Shown here one piece after another: positions 22,343 through 33,879 of a stretch of DNA of 64,000 nt. The number at the start of each line of letters is the position of its first letter. Within the stretch, counting starts at the first letter, position 1. The translations under genes were made by a program, and so were the position numbers. Below the pieces are notes generated by a model. That model made no database searches and was not told where the DNA came from. It saw nothing but the letters and a program-made list of their open reading frames with translations. Origin of the DNA: Hemicordylus capensis (taxonomy: Eukaryota; Chordata; Lepidosauria; Squamata; Cordylidae); the NCBI RefSeq assembly GCF_027244095.1, contig NC_069662.1:16208501-16272500 (forward strand), read 5' to 3'.

Positions 22343-22494
22343 CACTAGGCCAGGGATGGGGAACCTTGGCACTCCAGCTGTTTTTGGACTACAACTCCCA
22401 TAATCCCCAGCCACAGAGGCCAATAGCTAGGGATTATGGGAATTGTAGGCCAACATCTGCAGGAGTGCCAAGGTTCCCCATCCCTGTACTAGGC
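22343..22494. mobile_element. Palindromic hAT MITE
   Basis: The element covers 22351-22486, with ends CAGGGATGGGGAACCTTGGC and its reverse complement. Each arm carries an ACTACAACTCCCAT-like motif. Flanks CACTAGGC and TACTAGGC match at seven of eight bases, giving a hAT-type target duplication. Confidence 0.85.
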
Positions 22495-22499
22495 CAACT

Positions 22500-23190
22500 A
22501 TGTTGTCACTGAGGGCAGCAGCCTATGGGAGGCACCATTTCACCTGTTGGATGCCCCGTTCCGCACTCCCTGCCAGCCCATCACTGCCACTGCCCCATCC
22601 TCAATCCCATCGCTACACCCACTACCTCATCCCCATCCCAGCGCCCGTGCTCACCATCATGCCAGGCGCTGCCTCCTCTTTTACCTGGAAGAGGTCTCAA
22701 ATTACCGCAGCACATTGTAGTGATGTCACTACAACTCACCGCAGCCATTCGAGGCCTCCTCCCCGCCAGCAACATCCCTTGTGTCCTCTCCCCCATCCAC
22801 ATCACCACCACTGCACCCGCTGCCCCATCCGAATTCCAGCATCTGTGCTCGCCACACACTAGGCACCTCGTTCTCTTCTGCCTGGAAGAGGCCTTGAATT
22901 GCCATAGCATGTTGTAGTGATGTCACTACAACACGTTGTGGGGATTTGATGCCTCTTCCCAGCAGAAGAGGAGGAGGCTTCCAGCATGGTGGCGAGCAGG
23001 GGTGCTGGGATCATGGAGAGCACAGGGATGGGCGGGCATGATGGGGATGGGGCAGCAGGCACAACATTGAGTGACATCACAGCAGACAGGGGTGGCAGGA
23101 ATGGGGCAGCAGGCACAGCGGCAGCTGCTGGATGGGTGGGGGGCAGTCAGGCTTGCCTGAGCACAAAAAAACCTTGGACCGGCCCTGCCC
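22500..23190. repeat. C-rich repeat with internal inverted and direct copies
   Basis: TACCTGGAAGAGGTCTCAAA (near 22681) and CTGCCTGGAAGAGGCCTTGA (near 22879) begin two similar units. Both run into TTGTAGTGATGTCACTACAA, a perfect palindrome, which occurs twice. The left boundary is unclear; the right ends near GGACCGGCCCTGCCC. Open frames here reflect the C-rich repetition. Confidence 0.45.
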
Positions 23191-23490
23191 GATAGTGTAG
23201 CATCACTGTAAAGCAGGTTGGCTCAGCAATGGCTTTCCTGCAGAAGTTGAGTGAGAGATGATAGAATTTGTCATCCAAAAACATCTGGCAGGGCCAAAGT
23301 TTGGCAACCCTGCTGTAAATAAACCCTAGAGACAAACAGAGTGGGGAGACCAGGACTTTAGAAAAAAACCATACACACGAATCATGTATGCTTTATTAAA
23401 GGAGAACACAGTCATCATGTACTGAATATTAGCTACCAGAGCCAATGTTAGAGAGTATCTGAAGGCTGTTTCAGTGAGGGAAAGATAGCT

Positions 23491-23809
23491 GGGTGCTTTC
23501 TGGATTAAACCCTACAGTGTGAGTGACAGTGTCTAACTACAGTGTTATGTGAACAGTGCCTAACTGAGCTTCCGTACTTCCTGTGTTGTGACACCGCTGT
23601 CCCTGCACTGACTGCAAGGTGCTGTTCACATTTTCGATGCCTTCTTTCGGATTTTATCTTTGCGTTATAGTACTACAAGGTTGCAAGTCCGTTGCAGAAA
23701 AACAACTGTTTTATCCTGTTGTAGGAGTTTAAGATTCTGGGGATCATTTTCAATACAATCCTGCTGAAACATTTTGCCTCTGTTGCAGCATGAAATCTGG
23801 AAAGCACCC
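23491..23809. mobile_element. Nonautonomous DNA transposon, GGGTGCTTTC ends
   Basis: The ends are GGGTGCTTTCTGGATTAAAC and the reverse complement of GGGTGCTTTCCAGATTTC. The inner sequence matches the element at 5875-6170 in reverse (for example ACACCGCTGTC and CAAGGTGC). No coding sequence. Confidence 0.6.
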
Positions 23810-24029
23810 AGGGGATGACTGATGTCAAGTTCCTGTAAGGAAAGTGAAAGTGGAGTTTGAAGGACAGAAAGGACAGAAGTCAGAATGAGCAGTTTATACC
23901 TCTGCTGTTCTGCTGAGAAGAGATTCAGCCTCAGAAGGGGAGGGTGGATCTCAGACCGGAGGTCTGGCTTCCATACCAGAGTAAGGCCTTAATTGGCTTG
24001 GAGGACTCTTTTTCTTTCCTTTTTAAATT

Positions 24030-24130
24030 GTATTTATTTTATTTATTCAGTTTCTATACTGCCCTTCCAAAATAGCTCAAGGCATTTTACAGATAAAACA
24101 AAAACAGTTAAAAACAGAGATTTTAAAATA
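24030..24130 (-). mobile_element. LINE 3' tail, reverse
   Basis: TTTCTATACTGCCCTTCCAA followed by AGGCATTTTACAGATAAAA is the reverse of a LINE 3' end, short and diverged. Confidence 0.5.
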
Positions 24131-24179
24131 CCGTAAAACAACAGTTAAACAATAAAAACAGTTTTAAAATCCTGGAAAA

Positions 24180-25200
24180 AATCTAATATCTTTAGTTATT
24201 AAAGGCAGAACGTTACATAATATAATATCACAGATCACACAATGCATAACCATTCATATACTTTAGCTTCCTAGAGATTAGGTCTCAATTATTATCATCA
24301 ATGTTACCAATCCAAAACATTAACCCAAACAAATCTGAGCATTTTATGAATAACACACATCTTTCCATATCTGAATATAACAAACAGGCAATACTTTACC
24401 ATAACTTCTTTGATTAATACAAAAATTAAATCTTGCCAAATCGCAAAGAAAGAAGATGGTTTTGATTGTCCTGTTCGAAGATGTAACAAATTGGTTAATT
24501 TCTCCACCGTGGCTATAAACCAGAGCTTGTTGCACCATTCATTCATTCATTCATTTAATTTCTATACCGCCCTTCCAAAAATGGCTCAGGGTAGTTTACA
24601 CAGAGAAATAATACATAAATAAGATGGATCCCTGTCCCCAAAGGGCTCACAATCTAAAAAGAAACATCAGATAGACACCAGCAACGGTCAGGAGATACTG
24701 TGCTGGGGGTGGATAAGGCCAGTTACTCTCCCCCTGCTAAATAAAAGAGAATCACCACGTTAAAAGGTGCCTCTTTGCCAAGTTAGCCGAGGTTTATATC
24801 TAAAGATAATATTTACTTCCAATTTTTAGTTATCACCATTCTGGCCACTATCAGCATATAATTCACCAACTCTTTAGATGTTATTACTTTATTATCTTCA
24901 GTAAATATCCCCCACAATGCTAGCTGAGGATCTCTTTTAATTTTCTGATTAATGATTTTACCCGTTTCTGCAAATACCAAGTCCCAAAAGCTTTTAATGC
25001 TTAGGCGCATCCATCCAGATGGAAATATGTGCCCTTCTCATTAAGTTGTTCCAACAGAGCATAGATTTATTTTCAGTAATATATGCCAATTTCACAAGAG
25101 TCATATGCCATCTACAAATTATTTTAAGATAAAATGATTATCTTATTGTTAATTATTAAATCTAATGATTATCTTAAATAATTAAATTTAAGATAAAACA
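24180..25200 (-). pseudogene. L1-like LINE remnant, reverse
   Basis: At 24813-25010 the reverse strand reads IIN then IKRDPQLALWGIF and KELVNYMLIVARMVI, then KNWK, which matches the C-terminal region of L1 ORF2. Further L1-like sequence flanks it to the left (to about 24300). An independent LINE tail (24540-24795) sits inside it. It is truncated and inactive. Confidence 0.6.
24540..24795 (-). mobile_element. LINE 3' tail, reverse, inside L1 remnant
   Basis: (ATTC)n then TTTCTATACCGCCCTTCCAA, GGCTCACAATCTAAAAAGAA and AAAGGTGCCTCTTTGCCAAG. It is the same family as 16850-17110. Confidence 0.65.
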
Positions 25201-25460
25201 GAGGGACTTTATAACCTGCCAGGTTAGCACCTAATTCAAGGGGTCCAACAGCAATGGGGTGTTTGGCAGGCACCTGGTTCCAAGATTCCAAGCAGGGCTT
25301 GGGCCCAATATGTAACACACACCAGGGTGCAGGGAAGGACGCTGGAGCAAGCACTAGGCTAGGAGTTCCAGTGTAGACTTGGAAGAGGATTGGCCAGCTT
25401 GCCTGCTTCTGGAAGCCTGAAACTTAGGGAGTTCTGGTCAATCACAGGGACACTAAAACA
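25200..25460. other. Noncoding stretch, no gene seen
   Basis: No recognisable exon or bounded repeat. Confidence 0.35.
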
Positions 25461-25465
25461 AAATA

Positions 25466-25762
25466 CAAGCCACCTAATGGCGCAGCAGGGAAGTAACTTG
25501 CCTAGGGAGCAAGAGGTTGCTGGTTCAAATCCGCACTGTTTCCTAGACTATGGAAACCTGAAATTCAGGGAGTTCCGGTCTAGTTTCCCAGACTCTGGGA
25601 ATCACCTATATTGGGCAGCAGCGATATAGGAAGATGCTGAAAGGCATCATCTCATACGTGCAGGAGATGGCAATGGCAAACCCCTCCTGTATTCTGCCAA
25701 AGAAAAGCACAGGGCTCTGTGGTCGCCAAGAGTCGATGCCGACTGGACAGCACAACTTTCCT
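25466..25762 (+). mobile_element. tRNA-derived SINE, GCAGCAGGGAA family
   Basis: A full copy starting GCCACCTAATGGCGCAGCAG and ending GGACAGCACAACTTTCC. A direct repeat of about 35 bp in the middle (GAAACCTGAAATTCAGGGAG region) copies sequence that also lies just upstream at 25417-25437. Confidence 0.75.
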
Positions 25763-25764
25763 TT

Positions 25765-26495
25765 AAAAAATTATATACAAAGGCACAAGAAGCTTGTGAA
25801 AAGACACAAAGGCATGAGAAGCTCCTGGGATGCTTTCTGTGACAAAAGACAGGGGATTTGCATGCAGATGTTTAAAGTGAAGGGTCATGGGAGCTGAACA
25901 GGTGAGGCAGTCCTGCTTAGAAGGGACACAAAGCAGACAGAGCAAGGATGTGCCACTCTCACCAGTGCCAAGAAGTTGTTCTTCTGATTCAGACTCCTCT
26001 TTGTCCCAGGCCCTTTGCTTGCCTGACTGGAAATTCTCTAATAAAATGCAAGAGCGTTGGGTGTGGCTCTGGCATTTCCCAGGATGGCCACTTCAAGGCA
26101 CAAACGTCTGTCCCGTGTGATGGTCTCACTTGTCCAAAATGGGGGCTGTGCTGGAGGATCTTTCCAAGCCCTGCAACTGCCAGGAATTGAACACAGGGGT
26201 CTTCTTCATACAAGCATGGCTGGCTGGCTTTAACTGAGCTACGGTGGCCCCCTCTAACTCAAGCCTGGTCTGCATATTTCAGCACAAATTAGATGGTAGG
26301 GTGGACTGCACCACTTCAGACTGTGGGTGGAGGATTTTTTTTAAAAAAAAATTTCCCTACATAAAAATGCACACCAAAAATCAGGAAAGGGCTGGGCTAC
26401 AGCCTCGTGTGCTAGTTTTCTATTTGCAAGGGGATTTTTTTACATAGCAGGGTGTTCAAAAGTCATTTCTCTCACCTTCAGTCTGAAGTGCTAAA
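25765..26495. other. Noncoding stretch, no gene seen
   Basis: Includes a degraded tRNA-like SINE piece in reverse near 26150-26250 (AACTGCCAGGAATTGAACAC). A short motif around 26300 recurs near 63475 (GTGGACTGCACCACTTCAGA). No gene was supported. Confidence 0.35.
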
Positions 26496-26504
26496 TGCCC
26501 TTCT

Positions 26505-26780
26505 ACCATCTGTCACTACCCACCTGATTAGGAAGGGACACACTGAGAGTGCATCGGTCAGGACGTCCATGGAGGACACCCAACATCCTCCAGACATGTT
26601 CCTTTACTGCATGAGGGGCTGCTTCAACAAGTATTTGGAGCACATGTACCTGGGCCATTTAGATGAACAGTCTTTCAATGTGATAAATGGCTGTGAGGGG
26701 CGGGTGTCAGGACATCTGCAGACGAGAGCCCAATGGATGCCCTCTTGGTGCATCCCCTTCCTAATCACATGGGCAGGGTC
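26505..26780. mobile_element. Element with about 30-bp inverted ends
   Basis: The left end CTGATTAGGAAGGGACACAC pairs with the reverse complement of the right end (CCTTCCTAATCAC). The 146-codon open frame across it has no family motif and is better explained as chance within a nonautonomous DNA transposon. Confidence 0.45.
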
Positions 26781-26807
26781 ACATGACCGTATGCAAGGTC
26801 ATGTAAT

Positions 26808-26960
26808 GCACATGCAGCTGCAGTTGCAAATTGTGCAAGCAGAATTGTGCAATAGTACAGCTTCTGGAAATAATGGCCATACTATCATATGACTGCGCTT
26901 GCACAATTTTTGTGTTTGTATAAGAGCACACTTGTGCAACTGCATGCACATTACATAACA
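26808..26960. mobile_element. Small foldback element
   Basis: TAATGCACATGCAGCTGCAG and AATTGTGCAAGC on the left pair with GCTTGCACAATTTTT and CTTGTGCAACTGCATGCAC on the right. It is about 150 bp and noncoding. Confidence 0.5.
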
Positions 26961-26981
26961 TATGTGCACAGAACCATGTGC

Positions 26982-27150
26982 CTTATTTATTTATTTATTT
27001 ATTTATTTATTAAAAGATTTAATATACTGCCAACCCACAGACTCAGGGCAGTGTACAAAACAAGAATAGCATCCAAGATTTTCTTTTTAAAAATTTATTA
27101 ATTAAAGGGCAAACGTCTGGCGGAAAAGAAATGTCTTCAGTAAGGTTTTA
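26982..27150 (-). mobile_element. LINE 3' end, reverse, with (ATTT)n
   Basis: (TTTA)n followed by TACTGCCAACCCACAGACTC and later a GTCTTCAGTAAGGTTTTAAA block, which resembles an L2-group LINE 3' end in reverse. Confidence 0.45.
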
Positions 27151-27646
27151 AATGCTGAAAGAGGGGAGGCAGACCAAATCATGTCAACCAGTATCATCGA
27201 TACCTGCCCAATTTGCCCAGTGTCAGCTCAAGACCTTGGTGCACTTGAGGCAGGGCAACAAATGCTGCCCCCCTTGCAAAGACCCCCCTCCCCCTTTCCC
27301 TGAGGGAATCTTGCTGCCTCACTTGCATCCCAATAATCTGCTGCCTGTGGCAACCGCCTCACCTCACCTTGCCATATGGAAGGGCCTCTCCTGAATGTAT
27401 CTTATTTGTATCCTGCTCTTCTTCCAAGTAGCTTGCGGCAGCATCCCAGAGTTCAAGGCTGTTCACACGACCAAAAACTGGGAGCATGCAGAGCTCCCAA
27501 ACCTGGGTCGGACAACTGTCTTACCTTTGACAGCCTCTTATTCTCACAGCAGTTCTGTGAGGTAGGTTCATCTGAGGAACATCTAGTGAAGTGCATGACT
27601 GGGTCAGGTTTTTAACTCAAGCTCCCTCAGTCCAAAGTAACACAAT
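27150..27646. other. Noncoding stretch with repeat scraps
   Basis: A degraded ACA/Sauria-like piece in reverse (CACAGCAGTTCTGTGAGGTA near 27547) is split by a fragment starting GGCTGTTCACACGACC (27463). That fragment resembles 61150-61220 and the ends of the GAGGCT-type elements. Confidence 0.4.
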
Positions 27647-28140
27647 AAGGCTATTCTCATGGCAGGGAGGTGGTAAGGGCAGGCAGGCGGGGGAGAAGAC
27701 TGTGTTGTATTTACCTTCCCTCCAGATGATCTCCTGTTGCCTGCCTGGCTGCATGGCTCAGCTGTGCACACAAATGGCACTCCTGGGAGCTTTGCAACTT
27801 GCCGGAGGCCGGGACAATTGTTCCCAACCTCCGGGAATCCCACAATGCACCATGCACCAAGTGCAGTGCATTAGCGGATCCCCCGTCAGATGGGTGCTCT
27901 AGTCTAGGCACCTGTCTCTGTGTTTGCTTGGGCTGCAAGCAAGCCGAGCAAACACACAATCCCGGTGCCAGGGTTAAGGGCGTGCTTGCAGCCTTAACCT
28001 CATCTAAGAGCCCAGGCAAAAAGCAGGGTTAGGCTGGGCAGGAGCACTCGGATTGGGAGCAATCCTGGTGCTCCACACAAGCAGCCTGACCCAGGCTGGG
28101 CTGCCCTAGCCTGGGTTAGGCTGCTCGTGAGAACAGCCTT
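27647..28140. mobile_element. Nonautonomous DNA transposon, AAGGCTATTCTCA ends
   Basis: The left end AAGGCTATTCTCATG pairs with the reverse complement of the right end (CGTGAGAACAGCCTT). It is 494 bp, GC-rich and noncoding. The ends resemble those at 59925-60379, 61230-61727 and 62379-62839, so it probably belongs to the same group. No target duplication is visible here. Confidence 0.6.
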
Positions 28141-28329
28141 TCGACCTCCCACACCATGCTGGCTTTCACTGACAGTGGACAGGTGAGGGCAAATAATCTT
28201 TGCACAGGAGTAGCCAGAACAGCTGAGCTGAGAGCAGAAGGGGCAATAAAATTGAGAACTTGGTGGCCAAGGAAATACTGAGGGGAGAATTTTGAATTTG
28301 AAGGAAGAATTTTGAACATCTTAAAAATG

Positions 28330-28965
28330 ACATTGTAGAACTGGAAAAGGTGCAGAAGAAGGCAACCAAGATGATCAGGGGCCTAGAGTGCCTTTCTTAT
28401 GAGGCAAGGCTACAACACCTGGGGCTATTTAGTTTAGAAAAAAAGACAACTGCGGGGAGTCATGATAGAGGTCTATAAAATCATGCATCGTGTGGAGAAA
28501 GTGGAGAGAGATGAATTCTTCTCCCTCTCACATACAGTAGCACTAGAACCATCCCATGAAATTGACTGCCATGAAATCTAGGACCAGCAAATGGAAGTAT
28601 TTTTTCACACAACACATAATCAACTTGTGGAATTCTCTGCCACAAGATGTGGTGACAGCCAACAACTTGGAGGGCTTTAAGAGGGGTTTGGATAACTAGG
28701 AGAGGTCTATCATCGGCTACTAGTCAGAGGGCTATAGGCCACCTCCAGCCTCCAAGGCAGGATGCCTCTGAGTACCAGTTGCAGGGGAGTAACAGCAGGA
28801 GAGAGGGCATGCCCTTAACTCCTGCCTGTAGGCTTCCAGTGGCATCTAGTGGGCCACTGTGTGAAACAGGATGGTGGGCTAGATGGGCCTTGGGCCTGAT
28901 CCAGCAGGGCTGTTCTTATGCTCTTATGTTCTTATGCTCTTATGTTATGAGTTCCTGCCTTCTCT
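28330..28965 (+). mobile_element. CR1 LINE 3' end
   Basis: A 5'-truncated CR1. A protein-like tail is readable (AAGGCAACCAAGATGATCAG encodes the usual KATKMI-type block; AATTCTCTGCCACA encodes NSLP). A 3' UTR follows with GGCCTTGGGCCTGATCCAGC, and the end is tandem TTCTTATG 8-mers, the CR1 hallmark. Frameshifts show it is dead. Confidence 0.8.
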
Positions 28966-30055
28966 CATCCCCAGGTCATGCTACCCTCTGCCTCAAAAGA
29001 ACTCTGGAGTCCTAAATTCTAAACTAATCACACTGCACTCCACCCTTCAGTTTATGAGGGTGAGGTACACGTAAGACGCAGAGGTGGCACCCATAACATC
29101 TTGGGTGTCTTCCAGATAACGCTGGTGTGGTGCCTCTTGGCTTTCCACAGTGGAGAGAAGGTTGGAGGAAGGTGTTTGTCAGCCAGCAGATGAGTAAGGT
29201 GGTTTCCACAGCACGTTTCTTACCTTGTGAATCACTCAAATTGCTGCTACCTGTATTTGTTTCATCATCATGTGAAGTTCAGGTCTCACAGGCGGAAGGA
29301 GGACGAAAGGGTGCTTGCCAGCTTGCAAAGTAGCCCATTCAGCTCTCTCTCTCGCTCTCTCTCTCTCTCTCCCTTTCTTCCTCAAGGCACTTAAGTTGAC
29401 TCACACAAAAAGAAAAGAAAAGAGCACACAGATGGGTTAAGATAAATGGGAAAATCCCCAGATCCCCAATTCCCTGTCATGATTTCTTCTTCCTGAATTT
29501 GCTATGTCAGGTAGTCAAATTTCTCCTAAGCTGGGGCTCCTGTCTGTTCTATTAGTAGATTGCCCACTGCTAACAGAGTGTGTGTGGATAGGCAAAGAAG
29601 CCAGCTCCCATTAAAAGGGGGCATTTGGAAGTATTGAGAGGGAACACAAGACAAGACCAAACATATTAGTTTTTGAGGGGAAGCCTGAACCTGCCCCCCC
29701 CCGAAAAATTCACCCCAAAGCAGGAGAGGGTATTGCACATATGCCCTGCAGGAACTGAATGCTCCAATGAAGGTTCGGAAAGGAGGTTCTCCTCCTCCTG
29801 TCAATCAACAAGGCACAGCCAATGACATTGGAAGTTTGAGAGGGAGAAGGTTCAGAGAAGGGATTGGAAGAAGGGGGTGAGGGAGGGAGCAAGGGAAAGT
29901 AGGTTTGATGCAAAGATTTTGTCGTGTCCACTTGTTCCATTATATTACTAGTCCCATCCTCATGTCAAGCCTTGCTCATTATTGTTTCTGTTCCAGAGGA
30001 GGGATACACCCCCACATCAGGTTTTCCATACCGAATAACTCATTTCTCTTTCAAG
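28965..30055. other. Noncoding stretch with (CT)n
   Basis: A (CT)n tract lies at 29343-29372. No exon or bounded transposon was recognised. Confidence 0.35.
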
Positions 30056-30059
30056 TCCA

Positions 30060-30123
30060 CTCACACCTTCTCCTTCTCCTTCTCCTTCTCCTTCTCCTTC
30101 TCCTTCTGCTGCTGCTGCTGCTT
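30060..30123. repeat. (CTTCTC)n and (TGC)n microsatellite
   Basis: About eight CTTCTC units followed by five CTG units. It keeps forward frames open as poly-Leu or Phe/Ser runs, which are not real proteins. Confidence 0.85.
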
Positions 30124-30980
30124 GAGTCAAGTAACACTTTACTGATTCCCCCTCACAGAGAATCCATGAACTCTGGCGCCTATTGCAGGCCTTGCCTCCT
30201 CAGAGCACACCCATTTGACAAGGGCTCAGCTGAAAAACTACTTGAGCAACTTAAAAGCCGACTCTGATTAACTCAAGGTGTTTTTTTTGTTTGTTTGTTT
30301 TTTTAAAGGGTTGGTTTTTTTTAACCCTAGCACAGCCTCTCCCAAGTGACTGTTGCTAGTGTGTGTATGTGTGTGTTTTAGATCAAGGGTTCCCATCCTT
30401 GGTATATTGTGGAAATACAACTCTATCATCCACAGCCACAACTGGGGCTGATGGGATGGGAACCCCTGTTTTAGACTGTGAGCCTTTTTATGAATTTTGT
30501 TTTTTAAATTGTAGTTCCATTTTTGGAAGCAAGGTAAATACATTGAATAAATAAACAACAAATAAACTAAAAAGTTTTACTTTCAGAACAATTGGTTCAG
30601 TTGTATGCAGTTGTATACAGAATTAATAGATTAATGAATCAGTTAAAACTCACTCAGTTAATCCACTGAGTCTTCTTTCATAGGATGGCAGCCCTGCCTT
30701 TGGCTGCACACACACCCAGCACCATAGGTCCCCACCCCTCTCAAGTTCTTCCTTTCCAAATGATCCCCAAATCCACCGGCATTATCTCCTCCCTCCCCAC
30801 CCCATCTTTTCCCCCTATGACTCCTACTAACCCATTTAACCACATTAACCTCTCCCACCCCCACTCCCACTATACAGCCCAACAGAGAAGTCCGTTCCCT
30901 GGGCTCTTCTTGCCATCTTGGAACTCCCAACCAGGGCTCAGTTCTGAAGAAATAGAGAAAGAATTTCCATCTCTTCTGGG
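30123..30980. other. Noncoding stretch, part of a palindromic MITE at 30385-30475
   Basis: 30385-30475 carries GGGTTCCCATCCTTGG and its inverted end GGGATGGGAACCCC, a shortened relative of the hAT MITE at 22351. C-rich DNA at 30700-30890 keeps a 200-codon forward frame open that extends to 31287; it has no domain and crosses known repeats. Confidence 0.4.
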
Positions 30981-30984
30981 ATGG

Positions 30985-31310
30985 GGCTATGGCTCATTGA
31001 CAGAGCAATTGCTTTGCATGCCATGCAGAAATTCCCACATTCCATCCTTGGCCATATCTCCAGGTAGGGCTGGGAAGGACTCCTGCCTGAAACCTAGGAG
31101 AGCTTCTGCCAGTCACTGTAGACCAGGGAGGCACAACTTTGGCCCTCCAGCTGTAGTTGGACTACAGTTCCCATCATCCCCAGCCACAGGATCCAATAAT
31201 CGGGATGATGGGAGTTGTAGTCCAGCATCTGCAAGAGGGCTGAAGTTGTGCTGCCCTGGTGCAGACAATGTCGGATCAGTGCTCTGACTTGGTGTAAGTT
31301 TCCCCTACGT
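30985..31310 (+). mobile_element. tRNA-Ala-like SINE split by a MITE
   Basis: The head GGCTATGGCTCATTGACAGA then GCTTTGCATGC and ATCTCCAGGTAGGGCTGGGA is tRNA-like with a TGC anticodon-loop match. The tail resumes after the MITE at 31124-31258 with CAGACAATGTCGGATCAGTG. Confidence 0.6.
31116..31266. mobile_element. Palindromic hAT MITE inside a SINE
   Basis: 31124-31258, ends CAGGGAGGCACAACTT and its inverse. Arms carry GGACTACAGTTCCCATC and the reverse of a similar motif. Flanks CTGTAGAC and GTGCAGAC match at six of eight bases. Confidence 0.75.
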
Positions 31311-31885
31311 GCCTATGAATAGTTCCTATGAATCAATACAAGCTGATGGAAAATCCCACACAAGGGTGGGGGATCTATGGGTCAAAGCCAGTCTGTCCAC
31401 TTGCCCCTGCCCCAACCAGTTCTCCTGAAATTGACAATAAGAGGTTTATTGTGATGACAAAGCAGTGACCCACAAATGTACCGAGACAGCATGCTTGTCT
31501 GCCTAAGTAAACAACCCGACAGTCTAGAGACTGAAGTCTTTGTCTGACCTCAACACTAGTTATAACATCAATGAAAAAGGAGGGATGGGAACCACCAGGA
31601 CTTCTGAGTTCCCTTCCCAGCACTGGGGATCAAGTGGGTCCTGATGAAGTGGTGGTGGAGGGGGAGAATTCGTCTAGGCTCTGAAAAATGGAAGGAGAAA
31701 GAACCAGCATGGGATTGCCACCTTTTTTTACTGGCAGGGTGCCTCTACCCCCAAGTGCTGATGAAATTCAACACAAAGATTTCCCCTGGAATGGAGATAC
31801 AGTGATGGAAAGGAAGCTCCACCTCATGAATCTCTGGCTTCTGGTGGCTGATATAAGCACAGGAGCCCTGTTGGGGGTGGGGAGG
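31310..31885. other. Noncoding stretch, no gene seen
   Basis: No conserved exon, RNA or bounded repeat. Confidence 0.35.
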
Positions 31886-31889
31886 GGGA

Positions 31890-32532
31890 GGGTTGCCAAC
31901 ATTTCATTGCAAGAATGAGGGACACATGTTTGCGGGGGCTGGTGGGGGGTTCTGGCGGGGACGACCCAGGGAGGTGTCTGCAGTGGTAATCAAGAGCCTG
32001 AGTGTATCACTGACGTATATTTAATTGAATTAAATTGAATTATATGCTATTGAATAATGCCAGCATCTATTATATTAATTCTCCTGGGTGTGCCTTGGGA
32101 TGTGCGTCCCAGCGCCCAGCTGATTGGCTGGGCAGTGGACACGCCTGATTGGCTGAGGCGCACCCAGGAGGATTGGTCACTGCGACAATTGCGGCCGTGG
32201 AGGCAAGGCCCAGGAAGGGGGGGGAGTGCGGGGGCAGAAGTGGCAGTGGGGAGGAGAGGTGGCTGGGCCCGGAAGTGGAGACTGGGGCAGAAGGGGGGGG
32301 GGAGAGAGATAACTGCCAGCCCCAAAGAGCACGCAGATGTTCTGTGCGGGGTTGGCTAGTTGTTATTATTTAGAACATATTCAAGTTATAGCACCTTTCA
32401 ACCAAAAACTTCTAAAAATAATAAGCTGCTCGCCCCGCCACCAAAATGAGGGACAAATGCTGTCCCTATAGGGACCAACATTTCATCCCTGAAATGAGGG
32501 GCGTCCCGCATAATGAGGGACAGTTGGCAACC
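31890..32532. mobile_element. Element with GGTTGCCAAC inverted ends
   Basis: The left end GGTTGCCAACATTTCATTGC, then AATGAGGGACA, pairs with the right end TAATGAGGGACAGTTGGCAA, then CC. It is about 640 bp with no coding capacity. The class is uncertain and no target duplication is clear. Confidence 0.5.
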
Positions 32533-32789
32533 CCTAAGTGGCAACCTTTGTTTAGTCACAAAACTCTTGTGAGAGAGTTTAGAGGGAGAAAACATATATA
32601 TGGCATATGTCCCTTAATGCGCATGGGATAGAAACCCTGCCCCTCAAAACATTAGGCTTAGTTTCCCTTCCTGGGGTCTTCGGTAGGTGAGGAGAATCCC
32701 GTGAGAAGACACAGACAGGGCAGAGACAGTATTTTTGGAATCTAACCCCAGCTGTAGAGAAAGGAGCAAAAGCACGTTCTCTACATGCA

Positions 32790-33310
32790 GAAGGTCCCAG
32801 GCAGGGGCGGCGCTTTCATGAGGCAAGGCGGGTTGCCTCAGGCAGTGGATTATTAGGGTTGCTCCCTGCTGCTGCCATGAGAGAAGCGGTTTGGGAGCAA
32901 TCTGACCCTTGCAAGCTTCACGAGCATGAGGAGTGCTTTTCCTCACACTCCTTGCAAAGCTTGCAAGAAGCATCGGGAGAGAGGAGGAGGCTACAGGCAA
33001 CCTCCCCTCCTCCCCCCCGCCCCGTACCACTTTCAAAAGTTGCAAGCAGGATTATGACATCTGAGGAACTAAGCTATGTCCAGCTTAGAAGCATTACGGG
33101 GGGAAAGATTATTATTCTGAGGAAAAGGGCAATGAAAAATTGAAACAACAAAGCGTTAATTTTACTTAATTAAAGTAAAAATAAAGAGGCAACAAAACAC
33201 TAATTCTCTGACAAAAACAATTCTCTTGCAATAAACCCATTTGCACTAGAAATGCCTTTAAATGAAAACACATTACGTAGAACTTGAAATTTAGTCATGT
33301 TTTTGTATTC
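32790..33310. other. Noncoding stretch with a hAT-like start
   Basis: CAGGGGCGGCGCTTTCATGA at 32803 looks like a hAT-type left end. I could not find its partner. The rest is featureless. Confidence 0.35.
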
Positions 33311-33322
33311 AGAGACCCCCTC

Positions 33323-33512
33323 ATAATAAGAACATGCCCTGCTGGATCAAGCCCAAGGCCCATCTAGTCCAGCATCCTGTTTCACACAGTGGCCCACCAG
33401 AGGCTTCGGGGGGAGCCCACAAGCAAAGAGGTGAGGGCATGCCCTCTCAACTGGTATCTAGAGGCATCGTGCCTCTGAGGCTGGAGGTGGCCCATAGCCA
33501 CCAGACATAATT
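33323..33512 (-). mobile_element. CR1 LINE 3' end, reverse
   Basis: The reverse of the CR1 tail seen at 28330 and 39540: AATAAGAACATGCCCTGCTG, CCCAAGGCCCATCTAGTCCA and GAGGGCATGCCCTC. Confidence 0.75.
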
Positions 33513-33533
33513 TGAGGGCCTAAGCTGTAGCTT

Positions 33534-33763
33534 AGCCACCTAATGGCGCAGCAGGGAAATGACTTGACTAGCAAGCCAGAGGTTGCCGGTTCCCATCCCC
33601 ACTAGTATGTTTCCCAGACTATATCAGGAAGCAGTGATATAGGAAGATGCATCATCTCATACTGTGTGGGAGGAGGCAATGGTAAACCCCTCCTGTATTC
33701 TACCACAGGGCTCTGTGGTCGCCAGGAGTTGACACCAACTCAACGGCACACTTCACCTTTAAG
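33534..33763 (+). mobile_element. tRNA-derived SINE, GCAGCAGGGAA family
   Basis: Starts GCCACCTAATGGCGCAGCAG and ends CAACGGCACACTTCACC. The body is shortened by about 40 bp relative to the copy at 6517. Confidence 0.75.
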
Positions 33764-33879
33764 CTGTAGCTTGCTTAGCTTGTGCCTGAATTTGGCTGTG
33801 CTTGCAAGGGTCTGTCTGAAAAGGGGCTCACTCTCACAAGTGACTTGAGGCGAGGCAGCATTTGGCGCCTTGTCTCAGG

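Noticed and set aside
22500-22917. Overlapping C-rich frames of 109-130 codons
   Set aside because: Simple, repetitive composition with internal duplicates; no domain.
26452-26892. 146-codon forward frame
   Set aside because: It crosses an element with inverted ends and shows no family motif.
30685-31287. Forward 200-codon frame
   Set aside because: C-rich DNA that then runs through a SINE and a MITE; no conserved domain.
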